Part shown: positions 51,201-58,841 of the stretch, one piece after another | Layout of the letters: the number at the start of each line of letters is the position of its first letter | How positions within the stretch are numbered: position 1 is the stretch's first letter | Assembly: GCA_045545095.1 (NCBI GenBank) | Contig: JAZQAG010000029.1 | Location: 62,001 to 126,000, forward strand | From: Phocaeicola_A sp045545095 | GTDB lineage: Bacteria > Bacteroidota > Bacteroidia > Bacteroidales > Bacteroidaceae | Direction of reading: 5' to 3' | Length of the DNA: 64,000 nt | The notes under the pieces: generated by a model | What the model was told of the DNA's origin: nothing | Databases searched by the model: none | Seen by the model: the letters and a program-made list of their open reading frames with translations, nothing else | Translations under genes and position numbers: made by a program

Positions 51201-52599
51201 CCATAATGCTGCAACCACAGAACTTGTTGCACGTGGAAGCCGTTGGAACTACTATGACCAGGGGACACAGGATGGCACAGAGTGGTACAAGAGTGTAAAT
51301 AGTTCCTGGATTTTGGGATATGCGCCATTGGGATATTATACCGGTGACTCCAATAATGGACGTGGATACAGGACTTTCCTCGATTATGGCAGTGATGCTT
51401 CCAACAAACGTCCGACCTATTATTTCATCAAGCAATTCAATCTTTCCAATACACCGTCTGAAGGTGATATCTATACATTGAACTTCACTGTAGATGATGG
51501 AATGGTGGTGTATATTAATGGAATAGAAGCTGGGAGGTATCTGATGAATAGTGGTACCGTCACTTATGACACGTATGCATCGACCTATGCCAATGGTAAT
51601 CCGGATGTGGGCAGTCTGGAGTTGCCTGCCAACCTGTTTAGAAAAGGTGTCAATATCATAGCGGTGGAAGTTCATAACAATAATGCGAATTCATCGGATA
51701 TCTATTTTGACGCAGAACTTGTAGCAAGTATCAGTGGAGAAGCAAACTATGTATGCTACGAGGAGGAATATACGATGCCGGCAGAAGGAAATTTCGGTCT
51801 GGTGGCATGTTATGAGACTATTCCTGCTGACGAAATGCCGGAAGTGGATGGCGCCCCTGTTCGTATCAATGAAATAAGTGCAGACAACAGTATTTATGTC
51901 AATGCCACCTATTTCAAGAAAAATGATTGGATAGAGTTGTATAATACTTCGGCACAGCCTGTCGATGTGGCAGGTATGTACTTGAGTGATAATGTGAAGA
52001 ATCCTACCAAGTATCAGATCCCATCCAGCAATACTATCAATACCGTCATACCTCCTCATGGGTTCATGGTTATCTGGGCAGATAAATTAAGTGATGTGGA
52101 GCAATTGCATGCTCCTTTCAAACTGGCTAAGGAGGGTGGTAGTGTACTTCTTACGGCTGCGGACAAATCTTGGGCAGACACCTTATTCTATGATATGCAT
52201 GATAGTTATGTCTCTGTAGGTATCTATCCGGATGGAGGACATGATGTGTATGTAATGAATACTCCAACGATCAATGCCCCTAACCGTATCAGCAGCTATG
52301 CGGAATATGTCGTAGAGGCAGAACTCCCAAGCTATATTCAGACACCTGATGATGAATGTACGGAGGAATTGACAATATTGTATTCAGGGCGTGTCTTGTC
52401 TCTGTTGGGCGAAGATGATGATAGGGTGATGATTCATCTTTATACCCCTTCTGGTCAGATGGCTATGCAGACATCCCGTCATCTTGTAGACGGTCGTGCA
52501 ATAGCAAACCTGAGTCATCTGCCTGCAGGTGTGTATATTGTGCGGGTTGAAAATAACCGGGGTGAAGTTGCCATAAAGAAGATTGTGCTCACTCATTGA
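48268..52599 (+). CDS. Large secreted CotH-kinase protein with lamin-tail domains and CTD-like end
   Basis: This 1443-residue exported protein is a chain of domains. In order: signal peptide (to LHAQ), an N-terminal beta domain (20-195), a Big_2 Ig-like domain (about 205-285), a lamin-tail domain (about 290-430), a CHB_HEX_C-like domain (about 450-520; LRYTTDGTTPT), a CotH kinase domain (about 525-915; MYLGGTDWPQNN and FVLFDLDGAFS), a carbohydrate-binding-like region (about 1000-1150), a second lamin-tail domain (about 1195-1320) and an end resembling the type IX secretion sorting domain (LPAGVYIVRVENNRG). CotH proteins are atypical protein kinases. A WYL regulator follows 12 bp later. Confidence 0.88.
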   Translation: MKRNVLSWILIILLPTILHAQTWIDLTDEYVANPGFDGGLTTGWTWTSNAGSQRTGNGGMEFWNGNYDFSQTTNVPNGRYRISMQGYYRVGENNPCYYEYLQGNEQITGYLYANEVEIPVVSIYSESLDQSYVNGLWFSGNGYYPNTMEAGEYFFLQGLYNNQLEVEVTGGVLTIGVRCQEYRGGNWTMFDNFKLEYYGTVTYANSIQLSATSLSLVLGQEIQLSATILPSNATYRSVEWSSSDNSVATVDNEGHIVTVGKGTATITAAAIDGSNVEGSCVVTVDNNEATATSLIINEIQAANVDMFVDPSFNYGGWIELYNPTAESVSLYGFYLSDDPNDLMKYPLSKYGGFIPAHGYKVIWFDHRSDRAPAQVDGKLNVEGGTVYISNSNGELVSMQSYPAAITRTAYARTSDGVAEWGTTSTPTPGKSNQGSTFGNIRLDAPVVDKDACLFASSMTVRVEIPDGATLRYTTDGTTPTATNGNVNYTGIFIVRNTSVYRFRLFQDGYLPSRVVTRTYILQDKEYSLPVISVVTDPVNLYDDSLGIYVQGVNGRTGNGQSTPCNWNMDWDRPVNFEYITTDGEMVINMEANMEMCGGWSRAWLPHSFKIKANKLYEGENYIPYQIFPEKSHLKHKVLQIRNGGNDTDCRIKDAALQTIVHTSGLDVDGQACQPVVHFINGQYIGLLNIREPNNRHFVEANYGLEEEEIDQFEMSPDSNYVQKCGTEESFLRWYDLSANAADESVYQEICSMVDIDEYTNYMAVEMYLGGTDWPQNNIKGFKPIREGGKFRFVLFDLDGAFSTSSPFRYLEDLKQVHEFDYIYDTGTRLYEEIKWTTIFLNMLKNKTFRKKFADTFCLVAGSVFTPERSNAIIDSMARNTADMLAYEGKSPWGTASNLKSNLAGRQQTLINAMKNYAPMNLGNVTEQKVSLSANIPQARLLVNNMEVPTNKFNGSLFAPITLKAQAPAGYRFVGWMDTHNAATTELVARGSRWNYYDQGTQDGTEWYKSVNSSWILGYAPLGYYTGDSNNGRGYRTFLDYGSDASNKRPTYYFIKQFNLSNTPSEGDIYTLNFTVDDGMVVYINGIEAGRYLMNSGTVTYDTYASTYANGNPDVGSLELPANLFRKGVNIIAVEVHNNNANSSDIYFDAELVASISGEANYVCYEEEYTMPAEGNFGLVACYETIPADEMPEVDGAPVRINEISADNSIYVNATYFKKNDWIELYNTSAQPVDVAGMYLSDNVKNPTKYQIPSSNTINTVIPPHGFMVIWADKLSDVEQLHAPFKLAKEGGSVLLTAADKSWADTLFYDMHDSYVSVGIYPDGGHDVYVMNTPTINAPNRISSYAEYVVEAELPSYIQTPDDECTEELTILYSGRVLSLLGEDDDRVMIHLYTPSGQMAMQTSRHLVDGRAIANLSHLPAGVYIVRVENNRGEVAIKKIVLTH

Positions 52600-52611
52600 T
52601 GTTTCCATGGC

Positions 52612-53529
52612 ATGAAAGAGCAAGCCAAGATTGAGCGGATCCTGTCCCTGATGAAATTGCTGACCTCTACGGTAGATTATACCATAGAAGAAATAGCGGA
52701 AAGATTGGGGATGGGTACCCGTACGGTCTACCGTTACTTAGCCTCTTTTTCGGATGTAGGTTTTATTATCCAGAAAACAGGGAAACACCGTTTCCGTCTC
52801 TGCACAGAATCTCCTTTCTTCAAGGATATTTCCCAGTTGATACATTTCAGTGCGGAAGAGGCTTATCTGGTCAACCAATTGATAGAATCCATAGCCGATA
52901 CCAATCTGGTCAAATGTAATCTTAAGAAGAAATTGGCTTCGGTATATAATTTCAAGTCTGTGGCAGATAGCGTCATAGACAAACACCTGAACAATAATGT
53001 ACATAATTTGCTTGATGCCATTGATGGGAAGCATCAGGTACAATTGGTGGATTATTCTTCGTCCAATACGGGGAAGGTCTCTACGCGTTTGGTGGAGCCA
53101 TTTGCATTCACTACTGGATATATTCATGTCTGGTGCTATGAAGTAGATAGTCGTCGAAACAAGATGTTTCGTGTCTCTCGCATCGGAAGTGTGGACGTTC
53201 TTTTTGAGCATTGGCGTCACGAATCACGTCATCAGACGGCTTTTATTGATATTTTCCGTATGAGTAGCACTGATGGGACGACATATCCCATCAAACTTGA
53301 ATTGAATACTCGGGCCAGAAATCTGCTGGTGGAAGAGTATTTGTTGGCTGAAAAGTATCTTACCCGTCAGAGTCAGGATTGTTGGTTGTTGGAAGTGGAA
53401 GTAAGCAATTATGTTGGAGTAGGGCGGTTTGTATTGGGACTGGCCGGTGATATCCGGATAGTTGATTCTCCAGGACTGGAAAAGTATGTTCGGGAATATG
53501 CCCAAAAGTATTTATTGAACTCTGTATAG
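52612..53529 (+). CDS. HTH-WYL domain transcriptional regulator
   Basis: The 305-residue protein has an N-terminal helix-turn-helix (YTIEEIAERLGMGTRTVYRYL, about residues 23-43), a linker, and a WYL domain (about 145-225; RLVEPFAFTTGYIHVWCYE, with VWCYE in place of WYL) plus a C-terminal WCX part. WYL domains bind ligands or nucleic acid and regulate many systems. It begins 12 bp after the CotH-kinase gene and is probably its operon partner. Convergent nadK lies 20 bp beyond. Confidence 0.9.
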   Translation: MKEQAKIERILSLMKLLTSTVDYTIEEIAERLGMGTRTVYRYLASFSDVGFIIQKTGKHRFRLCTESPFFKDISQLIHFSAEEAYLVNQLIESIADTNLVKCNLKKKLASVYNFKSVADSVIDKHLNNNVHNLLDAIDGKHQVQLVDYSSSNTGKVSTRLVEPFAFTTGYIHVWCYEVDSRRNKMFRVSRIGSVDVLFEHWRHESRHQTAFIDIFRMSSTDGTTYPIKLELNTRARNLLVEEYLLAEKYLTRQSQDCWLLEVEVSNYVGVGRFVLGLAGDIRIVDSPGLEKYVREYAQKYLLNSV

Positions 53530-53549
53530 AAGAGATTATTCCTATTCTT

Positions 53550-54422
53550 CTATTCTCTTGAATCTGCTCCCCACATCATCTTTTCACGTAGAGTGTCAAA
53601 GAAATGATGACTGTTACTTTTCACCACTCGGGTGGTAAATGGTGCCCGACGAATGGTGATGATTGTACCTTCACGACAAGTTTCGCTACGTCCATCTATG
53701 GCTATGAGGAAGTTGTGGCTACGGCTGCTGACTTCCAATGTTATTTCCCAATCATCGCGTACCACAATGGGGCGTACATTCAGACTGTGTGGGGCTACAG
53801 GGGTAATGGCCGTTGTGCCTGCCCGTGGCACCATGATGGGACCTCCTACGCTGAGTGAATAAGCCGTTGAACCCGTAGGGGTGGCTACTACTAAACCATC
53901 TGCCTGATAGGTCGTCAAGTAGTTGCCGGCAATGGATGTGCGTATGCTGATCATGGATGAACTGTCTCTTTTCAATATGGCTATTTCGTTCAAGGCAAAA
54001 GGGTATCCTTTCAGCTTCTGCCCTTCTACATGTATATGTAGGGTTGCACGCTCTTCGACCTGATATTGTCCGGCAAATATTTCGTCAAAGGCATTTTCCA
54101 TATTTTCAGGGGATACGTCGGCCATGAATCCGAGGCGTCCGGTATTGATTCCTAAGATGGGAATCCCACGATGGCCGATGCGGCTGGCCGTTTTCAGGAA
54201 TGTGCCGTCACCTCCCATACTGATAGCCATATCTGCCGTGAAATCATCTTCTCTGATAAGGCCTTCTGGGGAAATGGACATATTCTGGTCTTTGGTAAGG
54301 AATCTGTAGAATTCCTCACAGATATATATCTCATGACCATGTTTTTGCAAAAAGGTGATGAGATGTTCAGCGTGAGCCGACTTCTTGGCTTGGAAAGTAT
54401 TCCCGAATAGGGCAAATTTCAT
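53550..54422 (-). CDS. nadK: NAD kinase
   Basis: NadK phosphorylates NAD to NADP. The 290-residue protein has the diagnostic GGDGTFLKTA motif (about residues 70-79), GINTGRLGFMAD, ALNEIAILKRD and the nucleotide-binding GLVVATPTGSTAYSLSVGGP region, all intact. It is divergent from pdxJ across a 134-bp gap and convergent with the WYL regulator gene. Confidence 0.98.
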   Translation of the reverse strand: MKFALFGNTFQAKKSAHAEHLITFLQKHGHEIYICEEFYRFLTKDQNMSISPEGLIREDDFTADMAISMGGDGTFLKTASRIGHRGIPILGINTGRLGFMADVSPENMENAFDEIFAGQYQVEERATLHIHVEGQKLKGYPFALNEIAILKRDSSSMISIRTSIAGNYLTTYQADGLVVATPTGSTAYSLSVGGPIMVPRAGTTAITPVAPHSLNVRPIVVRDDWEITLEVSSRSHNFLIAIDGRSETCREGTIITIRRAPFTTRVVKSNSHHFFDTLREKMMWGADSRE

Positions 54423-54496
54423 ACCTTTTTATGTGTTTCTTTATTAATTTTGTCTATCTTTTCTATACAGATGGGGTACAATTCGAGAAGATGTGT

Positions 54497-54504
54497 TATT
54501 TTTG
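54497..54504 (+). promoter_or_regulatory. -7 promoter element for pdxJ-exbB
   Basis: TATTTTTG matches TAnnTTTG exactly, 53 bp before the ATG at 54557. It lies inside the upstream extension of the open frame, which argues for the later start. Confidence 0.55.
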
Positions 54505-54556
54505 CAACATCTATTCAAACGCAAAAGTGCGATATTTTTTTCAATTGAACAAGAAA

Positions 54557-55276
54557 ATGACCAAGTTAAGTGTAAATATAAATAAAGTTGCCACTATCCG
54601 TAATGCTCGCGGAGGCAATAATCCGGACATTTTGCAAGTTGCTCGGGATTGTGAATCTTTTGGGGCAGATGGTATTACTGTGCATCCTCGCCCGGATGAA
54701 CGTCATATCCGTTATTCTGATGTGGTGAACCTGCGTCCTTTATTACGTACAGAGTTCAATATTGAAGGCTATCCTTCGAAAGAGTTTATGGATCTGGTGT
54801 TGAAGGTGAAACCTCATCAGGTGACGCTTGTGCCGGATTCTCCTGACCAGATTACTTCCAATGCAGGGTGGGATACATTGGCTCACGAACAATTCCTGAC
54901 CGAAGTTGTAGGTGAATTTAAGGAAGCAGGTATCCGCACCTCTATCTTCGTAGGTACCGATATTGAAATTATTGAGAATGCGGCAAAAATAGGAACTGAC
55001 CGTGTGGAACTTTATACAGAGCCATATGCAAGCGGATATCATCTTGATCGTGAAGTGGCTATAGCTCCTTTTGTCAATGCCGCCCGTGTGACACGTAGCT
55101 TGGGGCTAGGACTTAATGTAGGGCACGATTTGAGCCTTGAGAACCTTGAATTCCTTCATCAGAACATTCCTTGGATTGATGAGGCCAGCATCGGTCATGC
55201 ACTTATCTGTGATGCTCTTTATCTCGGTTTGAAATCTACTATTGAACAATATAAAAAATGCCTTTCTACACAATGA
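54557..55276 (+). CDS. pdxJ: Pyridoxine 5'-phosphate synthase
   Basis: PdxJ condenses 1-deoxyxylulose-5-phosphate and 3-amino-2-oxopropyl phosphate in vitamin B6 synthesis. From 54557 the protein is 239 residues (MTKLSVNINKVATIRNARGG), the usual length. The 42 upstream codons of the frame cover the promoter and are not coding. Family motifs ITVHPRPDERHIR, VTLVPD, EFKEAGIRTSIFVG and LNVGHDL are present. Its stop overlaps the exbB start (ATGA), so B6 synthesis and the TonB energy complex are translationally coupled. Confidence 0.97.
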   Translation: MTKLSVNINKVATIRNARGGNNPDILQVARDCESFGADGITVHPRPDERHIRYSDVVNLRPLLRTEFNIEGYPSKEFMDLVLKVKPHQVTLVPDSPDQITSNAGWDTLAHEQFLTEVVGEFKEAGIRTSIFVGTDIEIIENAAKIGTDRVELYTEPYASGYHLDREVAIAPFVNAARVTRSLGLGLNVGHDLSLENLEFLHQNIPWIDEASIGHALICDALYLGLKSTIEQYKKCLSTQ

Positions 55277-55980
55277 ACATGTTGACATTGCTTATGGCCC
55301 AAGCGGCCGCCCAAGTGGGAGAAGAGATGGTGACCGAAGTTGCCGCAGAGGTAACCGAAACTGTAGTAAACGAAATGAGCCTGTGGGATATGGCTCTCAA
55401 AGGAGGATGGATTATGTTGGTGTTAGCCATTCTGTCCATCATCTGTTTCTATATCTTTTTTGAACGTTTGGCTGCTTTGCATAAAGCAAGCAAGGATGAT
55501 CCACTCTTTATGGAGCGTATTCGTGACTATTTGCATACGGGAGAGGTGAAATCTGCCATTAATTATTGCCGTATGACCAATACACCTGCTGCCCGTATGA
55601 TAGAAAAGGGAATCAGCCGTATTGACCGTCCGGCGGCAGATGTGCAGGCGGCCATTGAAAATGCCGGAAATCTGGAAGTAGCCAAACTTGAGCGTCATTT
55701 GCCCATTATGGCCACGATTGCCAGTGGTGCACCGATGATTGGTTTCTTGGGTACTGTGACCGGTATGGTACAGGCTTTTTGGGAAATGGCCAATGCCGGA
55801 AACAATATCGACATTACTCTCCTTTCCAGCGGTATCTATCAGGCCATGATTACTACCGTAGGAGGCTTAGTGGTTGGTATTGCTGCTATGTTTGCCTACA
55901 ATTATTTGGTAGGAAAGGTGGATAACATTGTCAACGAGATGGAGGCTAAGACTTTGGCCTTTATGGATTTTGTGAATTAA
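55273..55980 (+). CDS. exbB: MotA/TolQ/ExbB proton channel protein
   Basis: ExbB is the proton-channel subunit that energises TonB in the inner membrane. About 235 residues from the ATG at 55273, which overlaps the pdxJ stop in the arrangement ATGA. Three membrane helices are visible (about 45-65, 140-165 and 185-210). The conserved GAPMIGFLGTVTGMVQAF lies in the second and TTVGGLVVGIAAMFAYNYL in the third. It is followed by exbD and tonB with repeats in both gaps. Confidence 0.95.
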   Translation: MNMLTLLMAQAAAQVGEEMVTEVAAEVTETVVNEMSLWDMALKGGWIMLVLAILSIICFYIFFERLAALHKASKDDPLFMERIRDYLHTGEVKSAINYCRMTNTPAARMIEKGISRIDRPAADVQAAIENAGNLEVAKLERHLPIMATIASGAPMIGFLGTVTGMVQAFWEMANAGNNIDITLLSSGIYQAMITTVGGLVVGIAAMFAYNYLVGKVDNIVNEMEAKTLAFMDFVN

Positions 55981-56066
55981 TGTAGTGATGAGCTACGAGC
56001 GACAAGTGGCAAGTTTTTGCTATGTAGCTTTACTCATAACTCGTAGCTCGTAACTAATAACTAAAT
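55981..56066. repeat. Dispersed repeat between exbB and exbD
   Basis: GAGCTACGAG near 55990 faces CTCGTAGCTC near 56040, with ACAAGTGGCAAGTTT in the left half. It is the same repeat type as at 35079-35155. The 15-bp word ACAAGTGGCAAGTTT recurs between exbD and tonB. Confidence 0.7.
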
Positions 56067-56070
56067 AACT

Positions 56071-56484
56071 ATGGCACTGAAACGAAGAACCAAAATATCA
56101 CCTGAGTTCAGCATGGCTTCCATGACGGATATCATCTTCTTATTGCTGATATTCTTCATGATAACCTCCACCATGGTGTCGCCCAATGCCATCAAGGTGC
56201 TTCTGCCTCAGGGGAGTCAGCAGACATCGGCCAAGCCTCTTACGAGGGTTATCATAGACAAAGACCTTAATTGTTATGCAGCCTTTGGTAATGAGGACGA
56301 GATGCCGGTGACATGGGAAGAGTTACCGACATTCCTGCAGGAGTGTGCGGCTAAGGAGTCGGAGATGTATGTAGCCTTGTATGCAGACGAAACAATTCCT
56401 TATCGTGAGATTGTAAAGGTGTTGAATATTGCTAACGAAAACCAATTCAAAATGGTGCTGGCTACTCGCCGCCCTGAGAAATAG
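56071..56484 (+). CDS. exbD: ExbD/TolR biopolymer transport protein
   Basis: The 137-residue protein has one N-terminal membrane helix (MASMTDIIFLLLIFFMITST) with the functional aspartate of the proton path in MTDII, and a periplasmic TolR-like domain (about 45-137) ending in FKMVLATRRPEK. It is the partner of ExbB upstream and TonB downstream. Confidence 0.95.
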   Translation: MALKRRTKISPEFSMASMTDIIFLLLIFFMITSTMVSPNAIKVLLPQGSQQTSAKPLTRVIIDKDLNCYAAFGNEDEMPVTWEELPTFLQECAAKESEMYVALYADETIPYREIVKVLNIANENQFKMVLATRRPEK

Positions 56485-56545
56485 TGAATAGCTACTCGCT
56501 ACAAGTGGCAAGTTTAAGCCCTATTTGTACAAATATTTGTAGCTA
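56485..56545. repeat. Dispersed repeat between exbD and tonB
   Basis: AGCTACTCGCTACAAGTGGCAAGTTT matches the left half of the exbB-exbD repeat, including the exact word ACAAGTGGCAAGTTT. The right half (TTTGTAGCTAAAAGC) is degenerate. Confidence 0.6.
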
Positions 56546-56558
56546 AAAGCTGAGAAAC

Positions 56559-57398
56559 ATGGACAACGATAATCGCAAAGAAAAACTCATAGGTCTGTCA
56601 GGCACTTTGCTTGTGCATGGTGTACTGCTTTTGTTTATGTGGCTACTATTCATTCGCTCTTCCGAACCACAGACAGAAAGCGGTGTGCCAGTCCTTTTGG
56701 GTACTGAATTGTTGGCCCAAGGAGATGGTTACCGTTACAAGATGACCGAGGTGGATATTATGCCTGCAACGAAAGAAAATTCTGCCTTGCCTGAGAAGAA
56801 TATTTCTCAGGTAGGGGAGGAAATTCTCTCTCAAGAATTGGAAGAGACTGTCACTATCGAACCGCAAAAGAAAGAGGAGACAAAAACTTCTGAAAAGGCT
56901 TCCAAACAATCCGTAGAGACTCCTGTAGAGGAACCGAAAGAAAAGAGTGCAGCAGAACTGCGTGCCGAAGCAGAGCGTACAGTTGCCGAGGAAGCCGCCA
57001 AGCGTATAACTGGTGCCTTCGGCAAAGGCAGTAACATGGCTGCACGAGGCAATGCCGAAACTGCTACGGGCATACAAGGATCCGTTGAAGGAAACTCGGA
57101 GACGGGGAAAGCGACAGGAGAGGGAGGATATGGAACGTTCGACTTGGGTGGTCGTGGCTTGGTAGGCAGTTTGCCAAAACCTGATTATCGTGTTCAAGAC
57201 GAAGGTCGTGTGGTGGTGACTATTGTGGTTAATCCGGCAGGTCAGGTTGTCAATGTAGAAATCCATCGACGCACCAATACGGTGAATGCCGCCCTTCGTA
57301 AGGCTGCGCTTGATGCCGCTCGCAAGGCTCGTTTTGCTGCTGTGGGTGGGGTAGATAACCAAAGTGGGACAATAACCTATTACTTTAAATTGAAATAG
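56559..57398 (+). CDS. tonB: Energy transducer TonB/TolA-like protein
   Basis: The 279-residue protein has an N-terminal cytoplasmic stub and membrane anchor (LIGLSGTLLVHGVLLLFMWL), then a Glu/Lys/Ala-rich periplasmic spacer (about 85-155, likely helical like TolA), a Gly-rich linker (about 155-205) and a C-terminal TonB-fold domain (PKPDYRVQDEGRVVVTIVV to TYYFKLK). It would transmit the proton-motive force from ExbBD to outer-membrane receptors. The spacer has few prolines, so it looks more like TolA than classic TonB. Confidence 0.9.
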   Translation: MDNDNRKEKLIGLSGTLLVHGVLLLFMWLLFIRSSEPQTESGVPVLLGTELLAQGDGYRYKMTEVDIMPATKENSALPEKNISQVGEEILSQELEETVTIEPQKKEETKTSEKASKQSVETPVEEPKEKSAAELRAEAERTVAEEAAKRITGAFGKGSNMAARGNAETATGIQGSVEGNSETGKATGEGGYGTFDLGGRGLVGSLPKPDYRVQDEGRVVVTIVVNPAGQVVNVEIHRRTNTVNAALRKAALDAARKARFAAVGGVDNQSGTITYYFKLK

Positions 57399-57481
57399 TG
57401 AGGGTCCTTATTCATGTCTCTTTACTTTTGTCAGAGCAAGGATAGGCCCTAAATCTAATGGAATAATCATCAAAAAATAAC

Positions 57482-58030
57482 ATGAAAACTGTTCTTTTAT
57501 TCCTTGCCGATGGTTTTGAGGAAATTGAAGCATTGGCAACCGTAGATGTCCTGCGTCGTGCAGGTGTGCAAGTAACTACCGTATCAATCAATCCTACGGA
57601 AATGGTGACAGGAGCTCATGGAATCATCGTAGCGGCCGATGTCCTGTTTGAACAAGCGAGATATGCTGATGCAGATATGCTGGTGCTTCCAGGTGGTATG
57701 CCGGGTGCGGCCAATTTGGATGCGCACGAAGGATTACATGCCGCTATCAGTGCACATGCGGAGGCCGGCAAGTGGTTGGCCGCCATCTGTGCTGCTCCTA
57801 TGGTGTATGGTCACATGGGGCTTTTCAACGGGAAAAAATCCACCTGCTATCCAGGATTTGAAGGCGAATTGGCCGGTGCTACATATACTGCCGCACCCGT
57901 AGAGAAGGATGGTAACATCATTACAGGTAAAGGTCCGGCCGTGGTGCTTTCCTTCGCATATGCTTTGGCAGAGGTCTTAGTGGGTGAAGAAGTGGTTGCT
58001 CAGGTGAAAGCCGGCATGTTGTACAATTGA
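57482..58030 (+). CDS. DJ-1/PfpI family protein
   Basis: The 182-residue protein is of the DJ-1 (ThiJ) branch: GFEEIEALATVDVLRRAG with the conserved glutamate near residue 15, VLPGGMPGA, and the nucleophilic-elbow cysteine in AAICAAPMVYG (about residue 102). Proteins of this branch act in oxidative or carbonyl stress, for example on methylglyoxal adducts; the exact activity is not predictable. It stands between tonB and ispD on the same strand. Confidence 0.93.
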   Translation: MKTVLLFLADGFEEIEALATVDVLRRAGVQVTTVSINPTEMVTGAHGIIVAADVLFEQARYADADMLVLPGGMPGAANLDAHEGLHAAISAHAEAGKWLAAICAAPMVYGHMGLFNGKKSTCYPGFEGELAGATYTAAPVEKDGNIITGKGPAVVLSFAYALAEVLVGEEVVAQVKAGMLYN

Positions 58031-58036
58031 TAATGA

Positions 58037-58140
58037 TAGATAATGATCCAAGAGTTAAGAAGTGCTAATCATGGAGTGTGGGTGACAAACTACGATGCAA
58101 ATGAAGCTTGTCATTGGTCGCTCGTGACTAATACTTCGTT
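58037..58140. repeat. Degenerate dispersed repeat before ispD
   Basis: The segment with GTGACAAACTACGATG and TTGTCATTGGTCGCTCGTGACTAA resembles the AGCTACGAG/CTCGTAGCTC repeats at 35079 and 55981. It creates a spurious in-frame extension upstream of ispD. Confidence 0.45.
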
Positions 58141-58150
58141 GGTGAAGGAT

Positions 58151-58831
58151 ATGGCCAAATACATTATCATAGTAGCCGGAGGCAAAGGCCTTCGTATGGG
58201 AGGGGAAGTCCCCAAACAATTCCTGCCCATTGGGGGAAAACCTGTATTGATGCGTACGATGGAGGCATTTTACGCTTTTGACGCGAAGATACAGATTGTG
58301 TTGGTACTTCCCGTTTCCCAACAGGAATATTGGAAAGAACTCTGTACCCAATATGCGTTTACATTGCCTTACCTTCTGGCTGATGGAGGAGAGACCCGTT
58401 TCCATTCTGTCAAGAATGGATTGGATATGATTCCTACGGATGAAGATGCGTTGGTGGGTGTACACGATGGGGTACGTCCCTTTGTGTCAACTGAAGTCAT
58501 TGCCCGTTGTTATGATGAAGCTGTTCGTACGGGTGCCGTAGTACCTGTGGCGGATGTGGTGGAGACAGTGCGGCATTTGGTGGGGGACGGAAAAAGTGTT
58601 ACAGTCAGCCGCGATGAGTACAAATTGGTACAAACTCCGCAAGTATTCTCTCTTTCTCTGTTGAAGAAAGCGTACGCCCAACCGTATGTCTCGGATTTCA
58701 CCGATGATGCTTCGGTGGTGGAAGCCCTTGGGCATGAAGTAACCCTCGTGAAAGGCAATCGTGAGAATATCAAAATAACAACTCCTTTTGATCTGTGCAT
58801 TGCAGAGATTTTGGTGAAAGATTTACGATAA
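58151..58831 (+). CDS. ispD: 2-C-methyl-D-erythritol 4-phosphate cytidylyltransferase
   Basis: IspD transfers CMP to MEP in the non-mevalonate isoprenoid pathway. The 226-residue protein starts at 58151 (MAKYIIIVAGGKG). The frame runs 36 codons further upstream, but that part is the dispersed repeat and not family-like. Signatures are the nucleotide loop AGGKGLRMGGEVPKQF, VGVHDGVRPFVS and TPQVFSLSLLKKAY. recG follows after 10 bp and is probably co-transcribed. Confidence 0.96.
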   Translation: MAKYIIIVAGGKGLRMGGEVPKQFLPIGGKPVLMRTMEAFYAFDAKIQIVLVLPVSQQEYWKELCTQYAFTLPYLLADGGETRFHSVKNGLDMIPTDEDALVGVHDGVRPFVSTEVIARCYDEAVRTGAVVPVADVVETVRHLVGDGKSVTVSRDEYKLVQTPQVFSLSLLKKAYAQPYVSDFTDDASVVEALGHEVTLVKGNRENIKITTPFDLCIAEILVKDLR

Positions 58832-58841
58832 AGGAATAAAT

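Noticed and set aside
54431..54556. 42-residue extension of PdxJ
   Set aside because: It contains the -7 promoter element and ends at the conserved start MTKLSVNINK.
58043..58150. N-terminal extension of IspD by 36 residues
   Set aside because: The extension is read from a dispersed repeat and is unlike IspD; the family start is MAKYIIIVAGGKG at 58151.
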